Counted from the stretch's first letter, positions 41,157 to 58,768 are shown. The stretch: DNA of 64,000 nt from Leclercia adecarboxylata (GCF_006874705.1 NZ_CP035382.1:434001-498000); one strand, 5' to 3'. Notes: generated by a model not told the origin, from the letters alone. Made by a program: numbers and translations.

Positions 41157-42521
41157 TTAACGCTCGCGGAACGCCTCCGCTTTCGCCCGCAGGATCGGTT
41201 TCAGCAGATAGGCCATCACCGTTTTCTTGCCGGTAATGATATCCACCGAGGCCACCATCCCCGGAATAATCAGCAGCGGCTTCTCATCCGTGCCGAGATG
41301 GTTTTTGTCGGTGCGCAGACGAATGATATAAAAACTCTTCCCGTCTTTGTCGGTCACCGTATCGGGGCTGATCTGCTCCAGCGTGCCCTTCAGCCCGCCA
41401 TAGATCGTATAGTCGTAGGCGGTGAACTTCACCGTCGCCTCCTGACCCGGACGCAAAAACGCAATGTCCTGCGGACGGATCTTGGCCTCCACCAGCAGCT
41501 TGTCGTCCAGCGGTACAATCTCCACCAGGTCGTTACCCGGCTGGATCACGCCGCCGATGGTGTTCACCAGCAGCTGCTGGACGACGCCGCGCACCGGAGA
41601 CGTCACCAGGGTGCGATTCACCCGGTCGGTAATCGCCTTACCCGAAGCCTCTATTTTGCTGAGATCGGTTCGCGCCTCGTTGAGCTGCCCCAGCGCCTCG
41701 CTGCGGTAACGGCCCCGCGTTTCGCTGACCTTGCTCTCAATCTCCTTGATGGCCGCTTCCGCCCGGGGGATGGCAAGCAGCACCGAGTCCAGCTGCCCCT
41801 GAGTTTCCACCACGCCACGACGCAGACGGAGCACTTCTACTTTTGAGATTGCCCCTTTGGCCACCAGCGGTTCAGACATGCTGACCTCCTGCTGCTGCAA
41901 CCCCAGGCTACGGCGGTACTGGCTGACCTTGCCCTGGAAGTCGAGCAGCTCCTGCTTCTTCTGTACCAGCTGTTCGTTAAGCCCGGCCAGCTCGCTCTGA
42001 ATGCGTTTGTTAACGCTGGTGAACAGCTCCATCTCGCCACTGGCGATATCCGGTGCCTGCTGAACAATTTCCGGCGCCAGGGTCAGGGTGGTGGCATCGT
42101 TAAGCTGTGCGGTCAGACGCTGGATCCGCGCCTGCAGCGCCAGTCGATCGGCATCGGTTTCCCCGGCGTTGGAGCGAAACTGGGTATCATCCAGACGCAG
42201 CAGCGGCGCCCCGGCTTTCACCACCTCGCCTTCATGCACAAAGACCTCGGCCACGATCCCCCCTTCGAGGTTCTGCACTTTTTGCAAACGGGAGGAGGGA
42301 ATAGCCCGCCCTTCCCCACGCGTCACTTCATCAATACTGGCCAGCGAGGCCCAGAGGATCATAGCGATAAAGAAGACGAGAATTGCCCACAGCGTCACGC
42401 GTACCACCCGCGGGGCATCATCCAGCAAGGCTTTGTTCACCTCATTGGTGGTGAACGGTGCCGGCTGTTTATCTCCTGACAGCCAGCTCATCAGACGGCT
42501 AAGCGACTCAACGATTCGCAT
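41157..42521 (-). CDS. type I secretion membrane fusion protein (HlyD/LapC-like)
   Basis: A 454-aa periplasmic adaptor. It has a cytoplasmic N-terminus of about 40 residues, one TM helix (about 41-62), a long coiled-coil hairpin, and the HlyD C-terminal signature around VVQQLLVNTIGGVIQPGNDLVEIVP and GMVASVDIITGKKTV. It bridges the ABC exporter and the TolC-like channel. Its start overlaps the end of the ABC gene by 14 bp. With its neighbours it should export the giant adhesin. Confidence 0.94.
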   Translation of the reverse strand: MRIVESLSRLMSWLSGDKQPAPFTTNEVNKALLDDAPRVVRVTLWAILVFFIAMILWASLASIDEVTRGEGRAIPSSRLQKVQNLEGGIVAEVFVHEGEVVKAGAPLLRLDDTQFRSNAGETDADRLALQARIQRLTAQLNDATTLTLAPEIVQQAPDIASGEMELFTSVNKRIQSELAGLNEQLVQKKQELLDFQGKVSQYRRSLGLQQQEVSMSEPLVAKGAISKVEVLRLRRGVVETQGQLDSVLLAIPRAEAAIKEIESKVSETRGRYRSEALGQLNEARTDLSKIEASGKAITDRVNRTLVTSPVRGVVQQLLVNTIGGVIQPGNDLVEIVPLDDKLLVEAKIRPQDIAFLRPGQEATVKFTAYDYTIYGGLKGTLEQISPDTVTDKDGKSFYIIRLRTDKNHLGTDEKPLLIIPGMVASVDIITGKKTVMAYLLKPILRAKAEAFRER

Positions 42522-44694
42522 GAATTTGTCCTTTCTTCAGCGCGCTCATAACGCTCTCTTTTGGACCGTCGGCAATGATTTTGCCGTTGTCGACGATAAT
42601 CAGACGATCCACCAGCGTCAGCAGCGAGGCACGATGCGTCACCATCAGCAGCGTTTTGTTGCTGATGACCGGTATCAGCGCTTTTTTAATCAGATCTTCG
42701 CTGGTGTTATCCATCGAACTGGTAGGTTCATCCATCAGCAGCACCGGGGGATCGAGCAGCAGCGCGCGCGCCAGCGCCACCGCCTGCCGCTGGCCGCCGG
42801 AGAGACTCATCCCCCGCTCGCCCACCTGCATGTTGTAACCGGACGGATGGCGACGGGCGAACTCATGTACCCCGGTCAGGGTGGCGACCCGCAGCATGGT
42901 CTCGTCGTCAACGTAGCTGGCGCCGTAGACCAGATTCTCCCGCAGGGTACCGCTGAACAGGTGGATATCCTGAGGGGCATAGCCGATGTTATGGCGTAGA
43001 TCGTGGACGTCTATCTGGCGGGCATCAATGCCGTCGATCAGCACGTTGCCGCTGTCCGGCTGATAAAAGCCGACCAGCAGTTTCGCCAGCGAGCTTTTGC
43101 CCGACCCACTGCGGCCGATGATCCCTACCTTCTCGCCGGGCTGGATCGTCAGCGAGACATTGCTGAGCGAGGCATACTGATTGCCCGGGTAGATAAAGGT
43201 GACGTCGCGCAGCTCAATGGCACCGGAGAGTGTTTCCCGCTTCAGCGGCACCTCGTTGTCCTGCACCTCCTGCTCGAGGCCCATCATCCGGTCAATGGTG
43301 CCTTTGGTCATTCTTGCCCGCTGATAGCGAGTGATCAGGCTACAAAGCTGGCCGATGGGCATCATGGCGCGACGGTGCAGCAGGTAGCAGGCAATCAGCC
43401 CACCCATACTCAGGTTGCCGCCAATAATGATGTAGACCCCGGCCACGATAATGGCCACCCCGCTGAACTGCTGCAGCCAGGCGGTAAAGTTCACCGCCAC
43501 ATAGGAGAGCGACTTCACCCGTAACTCCAGCTTGCTGAGCTGACCGGTGAGGTGTTCCCACTGATACTGGCGCTCGCTCTGGGCGTTGTTGATCTTGATG
43601 GCATCCAGGCCAGTGAGCGTCTCCACCAGCATCGCCTGGCGTTCGTTGGAGAGCTGATAGGTTTTCTTGACCCGCGACATCAGCGGGCGCTGGATCAGCC
43701 AGTTCACCAGCAGCGCCAGCGGATAGCAGAGCAGCGGGATAAAGACCAGCGGCCCCCCGATGATGCCTATAACCAGCAGGATCAGCAGGGTAAACGGCAG
43801 GTCGATAAAGGCGGTCAGCGTCAGCGATGACAGGAAGTCTCGGATCGACTGGAACTCCTGAAAGTTCTGCGCGAAGCTCCCCACCCGCTGCGGGCGGAGC
43901 TTCATCTTCATCCCCAGCAGCCGCTCGAACAGCGCCGAGGAGACCACCAGGTCGGTCTTTTTACCCGCCAGGTCGAGGCAAATGCCCCGCAGGATCTTCA
44001 GCACAAAGTCGAACACAAACGCGATGCTGATGCCGATCGCCAGCACCCACAGGGTAGCGGTGGCCTGGTTGGGCACCACCCGATCATAGACGTTCATCAC
44101 GAACAGCGGGGCGGCAAGTGCCACCAGGTTAACGAGGAAGCTGGCGACCACCGCATCCAGGTAGAGGAATTTCGACAGTTTGAGCGTGTCCTGGAACCAG
44201 GCTTTGGTGCGCGGCAGCGTGGCCGTCGGTTGCGCATCAAACTCATGTTCCGGGGAGATGAAAATCACCCGGCCACTGTAGTTCTCCGCCAGCGTCTCGG
44301 GCGAGACGGTAATCTCACCGCCTTCCGTTTCACTGGGCAGCAGACGCGCGCGCTGCTGTTGATCCCAGCCAATCAACACCGCGGTCTGATTGTTTTTCAG
44401 CAGCAGAACGGCGGGCAGTGACATCGCGGTGATGTTTTCCAGCGGACGTTGCACCACCCGCGCCTTGAGCCCTGCCCGCCCGGCGGCGCGCGGAAAGCTC
44501 TCAATCGTCAGGGTGTGGGCTTCCAGCGGCAGACCGGTGGTCAGGACGTTGCGGCTGGTGGCAATGTTATGCAGTTTACAGACGATCATCAGCGCATCCA
44601 GCAGCGGATCGTCATGGCTTTGCCGCGGATCCTGTCTGCCCTGCGCCTGCGGGGTCATCTCGATGCGATCGGGGGAGTCAATGTCAGGCGTCAT
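42508..44694 (-). CDS. type I secretion ABC transporter (LapB/RtxB-like)
   Basis: A 728-aa exporter. The N-terminal roughly 150 residues form a C39-like domain without a catalytic Cys (substrate docking, as in HlyB/LapB). Six TM helices follow, then the nucleotide-binding domain with Walker A IGRSGSGKSSLAK, signature LSGGQRQAVALARALL and Walker B VLLMDEPTSSMD. The ATG at 44694 has a GAGG site; the longer frame to 44769 is not needed. It lies between the TolC-like and HlyD-like genes. Confidence 0.94.
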   Translation of the reverse strand: MTPDIDSPDRIEMTPQAQGRQDPRQSHDDPLLDALMIVCKLHNIATSRNVLTTGLPLEAHTLTIESFPRAAGRAGLKARVVQRPLENITAMSLPAVLLLKNNQTAVLIGWDQQQRARLLPSETEGGEITVSPETLAENYSGRVIFISPEHEFDAQPTATLPRTKAWFQDTLKLSKFLYLDAVVASFLVNLVALAAPLFVMNVYDRVVPNQATATLWVLAIGISIAFVFDFVLKILRGICLDLAGKKTDLVVSSALFERLLGMKMKLRPQRVGSFAQNFQEFQSIRDFLSSLTLTAFIDLPFTLLILLVIGIIGGPLVFIPLLCYPLALLVNWLIQRPLMSRVKKTYQLSNERQAMLVETLTGLDAIKINNAQSERQYQWEHLTGQLSKLELRVKSLSYVAVNFTAWLQQFSGVAIIVAGVYIIIGGNLSMGGLIACYLLHRRAMMPIGQLCSLITRYQRARMTKGTIDRMMGLEQEVQDNEVPLKRETLSGAIELRDVTFIYPGNQYASLSNVSLTIQPGEKVGIIGRSGSGKSSLAKLLVGFYQPDSGNVLIDGIDARQIDVHDLRHNIGYAPQDIHLFSGTLRENLVYGASYVDDETMLRVATLTGVHEFARRHPSGYNMQVGERGMSLSGGQRQAVALARALLLDPPVLLMDEPTSSMDNTSEDLIKKALIPVISNKTLLMVTHRASLLTLVDRLIIVDNGKIIADGPKESVMSALKKGQIHANR

Positions 44695-44795
44695 TCTCTG
44701 CCTCAGTGTTCTGCAGACGTCTGCCGCAGGTAAAAAAAAGAGGGTTATTACCGGTCGTTGTGTCGGCAATAACCCCGTCAGCCTTTAAGGGCGGC

Positions 44796-46145
44796 TTATT
44801 TTAATTCAGGCAGCTCCGTCTGTGAACGCTGTGCCTGATCGAGCGGTTGCGCTGCCGACGGCGCCTGAATGTTCAGGCTCTTAAGCAGTTCGCCGGTTCG
44901 GGCGTTGATGCGGTAGGTGGTAAACATGTCCACAAACTGCAGCTCGACGTAACGGCGCTGGGCGCTGAACACTTCGTTTTCGCTGTCCAGCATATCGAGC
45001 AAGGTACGGTCGCCCAGGCTGAACTGCTCCTGATAGGCGCTCCGCACCTTCACGCTGCGATCGGCATAGTCTTTGGCGATAGGCACCTGTTGCCTGGCGT
45101 TTTTCAGGGCGTTCCAGGCCAGACGCAGCTCTTCGTTCAGCTGACGCTGGGCGTTATTTTTCACATCCTGCGCCTCTTTCATTTTGTAGGCGTAAGAGGT
45201 GAGCGTGGCCTGGTCGCTGCCGCCGTTGTACAGGTTGTAGCGCATACGCAGCATCGCCTGCCACTCCTGGCTGTGCCCGCGGGTGCCATCGATGTTGTTA
45301 TCCATGGTACGACCGACTTCAACATTCACATCCGGGTAGAAGCGCGATTTTGCCGCCTCGTACTGCTGGCGGGTCGCTTCCACATCGGCATCGGCCTGCT
45401 TCAGCAGCGGGTTATTTTCCAGCATCACCGAACGCGCGGCGTCCAGCGAGGCAGGAACCACGATTTTAGTGGGCATCACCAGCGTATCAGGCTCTTTGCC
45501 GGTAATGCTCTGGTAGTTGGCACGGGAGTCTTCGAGGTTAGTTTGCTCGGTCAGCAGGTTGTTGCGCGCCTGCGCCAGGCGTGCTTCCGCTTGATCGAAG
45601 TCTGCCTGACGGCCCACGCCCTGCTCGGTACGCAGGCGGATCTGATCGAACACCCGCTCGTGATTCTTCAGGTTATCTTCTGCCAGCGCCACCATCTGCT
45701 GGCGCATCAGGACATCGAGATAGCTCTGGATCGCCTGCAGAGCGGTAGATTCGCTGGTATTCAGCACCGTCCAGGCACGCGAGTTGACCGTCGCTTTCTG
45801 GCGGCCCACTTCGCTGGTGGTCGCAAATCCATTGAAGACGTTCTGCCGCAGGTTGATGGCGGACTCGCTGCGGTGCAAATCACGCAGATGATCCCCTGCC
45901 GCACGGGTGCTGGCGTTATCGGTTTGCTCCCAGCCGGTACCGGCCGTGAGATCCAGCGTCGGCAGATAACCGCCTTTGGCGGCGCGGAGATCCTGATCTG
46001 CGGAATAGCGGCTGTTGACCGACGCGTTAACTTCCGGGTGCCATAACAGGCTATCTTTTACGGCCTGCTCCAGGGTAGTGGCCTGGCTCTGCGTGGCGCT
46101 CAACACCAGCGCCGCACCCATCACAATCTGACTATACTGTTTCAT
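44796..46145 (-). CDS. TolC-family outer membrane channel (LapE-like)
   Basis: A 449-aa outer membrane efflux protein. The signal peptide ends SQA before TTLEQAVKDSLLWHPEVNA, the typical start of the TolC/OEP repeat. Two long helical repeats are separated near residue 220. NVFNGFATTSEVGRQKATV and LYNGGSDQATLTSYAYKMKEA are family hallmarks. It follows the adhesin gene after 181 bp and is the dedicated outer membrane exit of this type I system. Confidence 0.93.
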   Translation of the reverse strand: MKQYSQIVMGAALVLSATQSQATTLEQAVKDSLLWHPEVNASVNSRYSADQDLRAAKGGYLPTLDLTAGTGWEQTDNASTRAAGDHLRDLHRSESAINLRQNVFNGFATTSEVGRQKATVNSRAWTVLNTSESTALQAIQSYLDVLMRQQMVALAEDNLKNHERVFDQIRLRTEQGVGRQADFDQAEARLAQARNNLLTEQTNLEDSRANYQSITGKEPDTLVMPTKIVVPASLDAARSVMLENNPLLKQADADVEATRQQYEAAKSRFYPDVNVEVGRTMDNNIDGTRGHSQEWQAMLRMRYNLYNGGSDQATLTSYAYKMKEAQDVKNNAQRQLNEELRLAWNALKNARQQVPIAKDYADRSVKVRSAYQEQFSLGDRTLLDMLDSENEVFSAQRRYVELQFVDMFTTYRINARTGELLKSLNIQAPSAAQPLDQAQRSQTELPELK

Positions 46146-46288
46146 CTTGCTGTTTTTCCTTCATATCCCTTGATTGTTGGTCAATACCCACCAGAGAAAA
46201 TCCCATTAGACCGAGGGAAAAAATGCATCCTGCGAGTTTATGATCGGACGGGATCCCTCGTCTGACCTGAATTCATCTCATTTTTGTT

Positions 46289-46320
46289 GCCGCGCAGAGC
46301 CCAACTGCACCCTGCGCGGC
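46289..46320 (-). promoter_or_regulatory. hairpin between adhesin and TolC-like genes
   Basis: GCCGCGCAG and CTGCGCGGC are 9-bp inverted repeats with a 14-base loop, 6 bp after the adhesin stop codon. On the minus strand the hairpin is followed by AACAAAAATG, not T, so it is not a standard terminator. It may stabilise the adhesin mRNA or reduce read-through into the export genes. Confidence 0.45.
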
Positions 46321-46326
46321 GGCGGA

Positions 46327-53802
<7,476 letters not shown>

Positions 53803-54052
53803 ATATTTATCCCTCAATCCTTTTCACGCCCAATTCATCCATTGCTCAGGCTTAGAATGCTAAAAGAGAATTAAATCTGTATTAGTAATTTGCTGTGCAA
53901 CTCTGACTACGATACGCCTTTCAGCAACAAATTTATTGATGCAGGCCCGAGTCAGGGCCTTATATTAATAGATGACATGAATGAATAGAAATTTTAAAAG
54001 GTATGCCTATCAAAACAGGGAGCCAGGCCATCGCCCCCTGGTCATTGTTGAT

Positions 54053-54080
54053 TAATCCCTTCACGTAACGATAGGGATTA
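54053..54080 (-). terminator. hairpin at the end of the lapG-lapD operon
   Basis: TTAATCCC and GGGATTAA are 8-bp inverted arms with a 12-base loop, overlapping the stop codon of the 113-aa gene. No clear T tract follows. It may separate this operon from the adhesin transcript. The rest of 53803-54052 is AT-rich and presumably contains the adhesin promoter; no gene is seen. Confidence 0.45.
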
Positions 54081-54419
54081 AATAAGCCCTTCATCATCCT
54101 CTGCGATTAACCCTTCCAGACCACTCAGCGAGCGGCGCGCCTGCGCACGGCTGGTGAGTTTCGCCTGCGCAGCTGGCGGCAGATCGGTAATGGTGATCAC
54201 GCCTTTGCTCATCAGCACCTCGATCAAGTCTTCAAGCACGCGCACCATTTCAAGGTCGCTCTGCCGCAGTTGATACAGCGTGGCTTCGCGGATCTCTCGC
54301 TGACGCATCCACTCGTCAATCTCGGGTGTGCACAGGTCATGCTGTTCCGTCATCGTGGAAAAAGGGGTCAGCTCCACCCGAATAATTCGTCTTTCCGTAT
54401 CGCGTTCTACGTAATACAT
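54078..54419 (-). CDS. uncharacterised 113-aa protein of the lap locus
   Basis: A 113-aa soluble protein: a short beta segment (MYYVERDTERRIIRVELTPF), then helices, and an acidic tail (EGLIAEDDEGLI). Similar small proteins occur beside lapD in other Gram-negative bacteria, sometimes labelled as a tryptophan synthase beta-like protein, which has no support in this sequence. It lies 26 bp after lapD and 275 bp before the adhesin, so a role in adhesin control or export is plausible but not shown. Confidence 0.75.
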   Translation of the reverse strand: MYYVERDTERRIIRVELTPFSTMTEQHDLCTPEIDEWMRQREIREATLYQLRQSDLEMVRVLEDLIEVLMSKGVITITDLPPAAQAKLTSRAQARRSLSGLEGLIAEDDEGLI

Positions 54420-54445
54420 TTTCAGCCTCCGTTCAGCCTGTGAGG

Positions 54446-56392
54446 TTAATTTCCGCCCAGCGTACTGGCGTCAGCGAAATAGCGACCCATCGCGCCATGA
54501 AGGCCAATTTTTTCCAGAATCGTCAGTTCACCAGCTGTTTCCACACGTTCGGCAATAAGCGGCAGGTTAATCTGGCGTGTCGCCCAGTAAATTGCCTCAA
54601 TAAACAGTTTTTTATCGTCCTCGCTGTCTATATCGCGAATATAACTGCCATCAACTTTAATCCAGGCCAGACCCCACTGCGGTAAATTGCCGATAAGGTG
54701 GAAACGACCACCAAAATGCTGGATCCCCAGACGACAACCCAATGCCTTCAGACGACTGACCAGCACGTTTACGCGCTCAACATCGGGAAGCTCATTTTCA
54801 TCCAGCTCAAGAGTCAGCCAGGTAGCCAGCTGCGGTGCACCTTTCAGCGGTTGCAGCAGAGCGTTCAGGCTCTGGTCGTCTCTGACGCTGGCACCGCTGA
54901 TACTGAGCGCCAGCGGGCGCGGCGATTTTGCCAGCTCTTGCAGGGTCTGTTGCAGCATCACGATGTCCATGCGACGGCTGAGATCGAGACGGTGGATCCA
55001 CGGCATAAAGCGCCCCGCCGGCACCAGCTCACCCTCACGGGTTTTAATGCGGGCAAGGATCTTATGGTGCAGCACCACATGCGCGTTGTTGCACTCATAC
55101 ACCGGCTGCGAGAACAGCTCAAAGGTGCCATTGGTCAGCACGGTATCCAGGCGAGTGTACCAGCTGTGATGATCCTCTTCGCGCTCTCCGGTCGGTACGG
55201 TATCGGAGCTGGCAAAGAAGCGCATCTCGGTTTCCGCTCTCGCCAGCGCCTGGTCCGCCTGCGCCAGCACCGCCTGGGGGGTATCGCCCACGTTAAAAGG
55301 AACCAGCGCGAAGTGGGCGACCGGCGTCACGTCGCTCATGCCCGTCTCAGACAGCGCCTTCAGCTGGGTGCTGAGGGTGTTGCTCAGGTTATCGAGATCC
55401 TGCCCGAGGATCTGCGGGGCGATAATGGCGAACTCCCCGCCGCGCACGCGGGCGACAAAGCCTTCGTTGTGAAAATAGTTGCGCTGCAGGCCGGTCAGAA
55501 TATCCGCCACCGCCACCAGCAGCCGATCGGATTTCGCCCCGCCAAGACGCTGGTTGAGGCCCATCAAATCCTGGACCCGCAGCAGCAGGATGTGGCCGCC
55601 GGCGTTCTCTTCATCGCTCAGGCGCGACTGTAGCTGCATATCAAACGCGCGGCGGTTGCTCAGACCGGTCAGGCTGTCATGATAGGCCTCCTGACGCAGG
55701 GACTCGGTGCGCCGGGCCTGCTCGCTGAATAACGCTTTAAGCTGGGTCACCATCATGTTGGTGGCCTCAACGACCCGGCGCAGCTCCGGGGTCTTCGGCA
55801 GGGCCGGCACATTGAGGAACTCGCGGCGGCAGATGGCCATCGCCTGGTCGACAATATAGTTAAGCGGGCGCAGCCTGCGGCGTAATAGCAGGGTGGCGGC
55901 GAGCAGGAACAGCAGGCTACAGCCGGTCAGCCACAAAAAGCTGGCGACAATGCCGTTCCACAGGCGCGCCAGGGCAAACATCGGATGGCTGACCACTTCG
56001 ACCCGGGCGACCTGGGTCCAGCCGCGCATCACGATGGCATCGCCTTCGCCAGGGCTAAGGTGCACCAGCCGCACGAACCACTGCGGGACGCGGGTATCCT
56101 GGGGCACATCGCTGCGCTCGATGATCGGCTTATTGGTCTTAATGTCGATCACGCGAATGCGATAGAAATAGCCGCTGTCGAAGATGGAGTTCACCATCAG
56201 CTCGGTCATGGTCGGGTCGTCGATATGGGTGGTCAGCGACAGCCCCAGCGCCGTCGCCGCATCCTGCGCGTGGGCGCTGAGCTGGTTGCGGTACTGCTCC
56301 CGTGAGCTTTCCAGGGTCACCACGAAGTTCCCGCAGAAAATGACGAACGTAAATAAACAGATGCCAATCAGTAGCTGTTTATAAAGAGACAT
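54446..56392 (-). CDS. lapD: LapD-like c-di-GMP receptor with degenerate GGDEF and EAL domains
   Basis: A 648-aa inner membrane protein. TM1 lies at about 7-27, followed by a periplasmic LapD/MoxY-type domain (about 28-147), TM2 at 148-170 and a HAMP-like linker. The GGDEF domain has RGGEF (317-321) instead of GGDEF, and the EAL domain has KILAR (444-448) instead of EAL, so neither should be catalytic. In Pseudomonas, LapD binds c-di-GMP through the EAL domain and then holds LapG in the periplasm, keeping the adhesin on the cell. The gene order lapG-lapD supports that role here. Confidence 0.93.
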   Translation of the reverse strand: MSLYKQLLIGICLFTFVIFCGNFVVTLESSREQYRNQLSAHAQDAATALGLSLTTHIDDPTMTELMVNSIFDSGYFYRIRVIDIKTNKPIIERSDVPQDTRVPQWFVRLVHLSPGEGDAIVMRGWTQVARVEVVSHPMFALARLWNGIVASFLWLTGCSLLFLLAATLLLRRRLRPLNYIVDQAMAICRREFLNVPALPKTPELRRVVEATNMMVTQLKALFSEQARRTESLRQEAYHDSLTGLSNRRAFDMQLQSRLSDEENAGGHILLLRVQDLMGLNQRLGGAKSDRLLVAVADILTGLQRNYFHNEGFVARVRGGEFAIIAPQILGQDLDNLSNTLSTQLKALSETGMSDVTPVAHFALVPFNVGDTPQAVLAQADQALARAETEMRFFASSDTVPTGEREEDHHSWYTRLDTVLTNGTFELFSQPVYECNNAHVVLHHKILARIKTREGELVPAGRFMPWIHRLDLSRRMDIVMLQQTLQELAKSPRPLALSISGASVRDDQSLNALLQPLKGAPQLATWLTLELDENELPDVERVNVLVSRLKALGCRLGIQHFGGRFHLIGNLPQWGLAWIKVDGSYIRDIDSEDDKKLFIEAIYWATRQINLPLIAERVETAGELTILEKIGLHGAMGRYFADASTLGGN

Positions 56393-56401
56393 GGCCCTAT
56401 C

Positions 56402-57097
56402 CTATTCATTAATTACAAATCCTTCTGCACGCATTCGGGTGAGAAGATCCTGCCAGCGGGAGAGCCTTTTGCTGTCGCCCACGCGTTTGTTGCCGCCGGA
56501 CTGCGGCAGCCAGAGCCCTTCGCCGTTAAACGCGTACACCGGAAGCAGGTCAGTACGCTGGGTGGCCGGCAGGATGGCGGTTTTAAGATTATCCAGAACC
56601 AGCGGGATCGCCGTGGGGGTGGAATACCATGTCACCACCATATGCGCCTGATTCAGTTCGAGTGCTTTTACATAGGTAATACGTAACTGGTTCGCAGGAA
56701 CGCCCATTTCGCGCAGGGTAAAATATTTCGCCAGCGCAAAGTCCTCGCAGTCCCCTGCCCCTTTACGGAGAAATTCAATCGGCGTTGCCCAGTAATCCTG
56801 CTGCTTCCAGACGACGATATCATCCCGGAAGGCCATTCTGGCGTTAAAAAACTGATTAACCTGCTTTAACTTGTCCTGGATCGTGCCCTGCGCTGGGTTG
56901 TTAAGCAAGGCCGCCCACTCATCGATCCGCTGCCGCGCGGCGGGGGTGGCTGGGCCATACAGCCGCTCGGTGCGGGTGCTGATGGCACTGAAATCCCACC
57001 CGGCGCCGAGCCCGGGGGAGATAACCAGCAATGCCACCAGCCAGAGCGACAACCAACGTCGACACTGCACTGAGATGAAGGAACGCGGAGGTCGCAT
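56402..57097 (-). CDS. lapG: LapG-like periplasmic cysteine protease
   Basis: A 231-aa transglutaminase-like protease (BTLCP family) with an N-terminal signal segment (WLSLWLVALLVISPGLGA). The catalytic triad is Cys117 (GAGDCEDFALAKY), His152 (QAHMVVTWY) and Asp169 (LVLDNLKT). LapG cleaves LapA-type adhesins at a TAAG/PAAG site when LapD is not bound to c-di-GMP; the adhesin downstream has PAAG at 103-106. A gap of 9 bp separates it from lapD and another of 9 bp from the upstream gene. Confidence 0.94.
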   Translation of the reverse strand: MRPPRSFISVQCRRWLSLWLVALLVISPGLGAGWDFSAISTRTERLYGPATPAARQRIDEWAALLNNPAQGTIQDKLKQVNQFFNARMAFRDDIVVWKQQDYWATPIEFLRKGAGDCEDFALAKYFTLREMGVPANQLRITYVKALELNQAHMVVTWYSTPTAIPLVLDNLKTAILPATQRTDLLPVYAFNGEGLWLPQSGGNKRVGDSKRLSRWQDLLTRMRAEGFVINE

Positions 57098-57106
57098 GGG
57101 AGCGGC

Positions 57107-58768
57107 TTACTGCTCGCCTGACCGGGCGCGCCAGCGTTGACGATACGCGACATAGCCAGACAGGTAGTGCTCAACATCGTCGATCCGCACCCGGTAGCTA
57201 TGGTGGCGAATAAAAAAACTGCCGACGATACGTGGCGGGTTTTTAAAGAACATCGCCAGCTCCGGCCAGAAAAAGCCATTAGCCAGGTAGCGGGCGCGGG
57301 TCTCCAGCGCCTGATTGAATACCGCCATGTCGAAGCCCGCCAGCAGGTGTTTATGCGGCGAGGTTTCAAGCCGCGCGATCATCCGCGATGCCGCCATCAT
57401 CAGCTCCAGCAGCGTGGGATAGGTAGTAACCCGGTTCTGGACAAAATCGAGGTGGTCGCGCACGTTATCCAGCCCAAACTGGTAATAACGCTCCAGCGGC
57501 CGGTACAGCGTCAGCTCGTTCACGCAGTAGCTGAGCCAGTGATCGTGGGCCTGCCAGTGCTTCTGTTCGATAAAGTGATCCATTGCCCGCTCGACCATTG
57601 CCAGCCAGCGCGGCGCCTTTGTCAGCCCGTAGAGACGCATCAGCGCGAAAGCCGCTTCACCGTCGTAATAGATAATGCGGTGCGCCGCCTTCAGGGAGAG
57701 ATCCCGGCCGTTCAGCACATGCACAAACCCACCCGTCTGGGGATCCTGCATAAAGCCAATCCCGTTCGCCAGCCGCGCCATCTGCTCCAGGTAGCGGGGA
57801 TCGCCGGTCAGCTCGCTGTATTTCGCCATCGCCAGGATGCATACCGCGTTGCCGCCCAGCTTGATCTCATCCCCGGTATCCACCAGGAAATCGGCTTCGC
57901 TGCCATCCGGCAGGGTATAAGTGCGAATAAAGCTGGTGCAGAGATCGGCCAGCGCCCGCTCGATCGCCGCGAACTGCGCAGGCTGTCGCGTCACCTCCCA
58001 GCCTTCGAGCAGCGCATAGGTTGAGCTGGCGTGGCGCAGGGCGTTATAGGTCGGAATGGCGCGATCGAAGCAGGGGAACCAGCCGTACTGGTAGCGCCCG
58101 GAAGGGGTAATCTGGCGCGCCAGATAATCAGTGGCCGAGGCGATCATCGGATCCAGCGCCGTCGCCTGCCAGTCGGGTAGCTGGCGGTAACCGCTGTTAC
58201 GCCCGATCGACTCGACAGGCAACAGCTGCTCGCCATCGCAGAAAAAGGCCCGGGTGGTGAAACGCCAGAGCGCCTGGTCAGGCTGTTCGGGCCAGCTCAG
58301 CACCGCCCCGAAGCGACGACGGGTAAAATGGGCCAGGTTGTTGGCATTCGGCGTGGCGACGCCGTGATCGCCGTGATAGAGCAGCGCGTTGGCGGCAATT
58401 TCCTGCTCCAGCATGGCGTAGCGAAATGCCGGATCGAAGCTCAGGCCATAGCGAAAATAGTTACGTTTTGTTTTGGCTAACTGGGCTTGCAGCGTGTCCC
58501 AGCGCAGCGCTTTCACTTTATCGACGAGGTCAACCCGCAGCCAGCGGACGTCAGCTCCGCTCTGCTGTTGCCACTGTTGTAGCGCCCCGGCGCCCTGCTG
58601 CCAGGCCTGATCAAAGGTATCGCCATGACCCTGCACAATGTGCGCACGGTTTTGACTGTCGGAAGCACTAAAAAAGATCGCCCAGGAGGGGCAAACGGGC
58701 GGTTTAGGCGCAACGTCCAGCAATTCCATCGCCGGGCGGGTCTGCGCAAGTAAGTCACTGAGCGGCAT
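57107..58768 (-). CDS. (alpha/alpha)6-barrel glycosidase-like protein, 553 aa
   Basis: A 553-aa cytosolic protein (no signal peptide) with a small N-terminal domain (about 1-90) and a helical-toroid catalytic-type domain. Segments such as [40 protein letters not shown] and [17 protein letters not shown] recall six-hairpin glycosidases and polysaccharide-modifying enzymes. The specific reaction cannot be assigned. AGGAG precedes the ATG. It is the first gene of an operon with lapG, lapD and the 113-aa gene, so it may modify a glycan tied to biofilm matrix or the adhesin; that is inference from context. Confidence 0.72.
   Translation of the reverse strand: MPLSDLLAQTRPAMELLDVAPKPPVCPSWAIFFSASDSQNRAHIVQGHGDTFDQAWQQGAGALQQWQQQSGADVRWLRVDLVDKVKALRWDTLQAQLAKTKRNYFRYGLSFDPAFRYAMLEQEIAANALLYHGDHGVATPNANNLAHFTRRRFGAVLSWPEQPDQALWRFTTRAFFCDGEQLLPVESIGRNSGYRQLPDWQATALDPMIASATDYLARQITPSGRYQYGWFPCFDRAIPTYNALRHASSTYALLEGWEVTRQPAQFAAIERALADLCTSFIRTYTLPDGSEADFLVDTGDEIKLGGNAVCILAMAKYSELTGDPRYLEQMARLANGIGFMQDPQTGGFVHVLNGRDLSLKAAHRIIYYDGEAAFALMRLYGLTKAPRWLAMVERAMDHFIEQKHWQAHDHWLSYCVNELTLYRPLERYYQFGLDNVRDHLDFVQNRVTTYPTLLELMMAASRMIARLETSPHKHLLAGFDMAVFNQALETRARYLANGFFWPELAMFFKNPPRIVGSFFIRHHSYRVRIDDVEHYLSGYVAYRQRWRARSGEQ

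Noticed and set aside
44847..46046. A 399-aa plus-strand frame opposite the TolC-like gene
   Set aside because: It is antisense to a protein with clear TolC signatures, has an unnatural composition, and has no ribosome site.
41157..46145. Multidrug efflux system as an alternative for the TolC/ABC/HlyD set
   Set aside because: The ABC protein has a C39-like docking domain and the genes directly follow a Lap-type adhesin, so type I protein secretion fits better.
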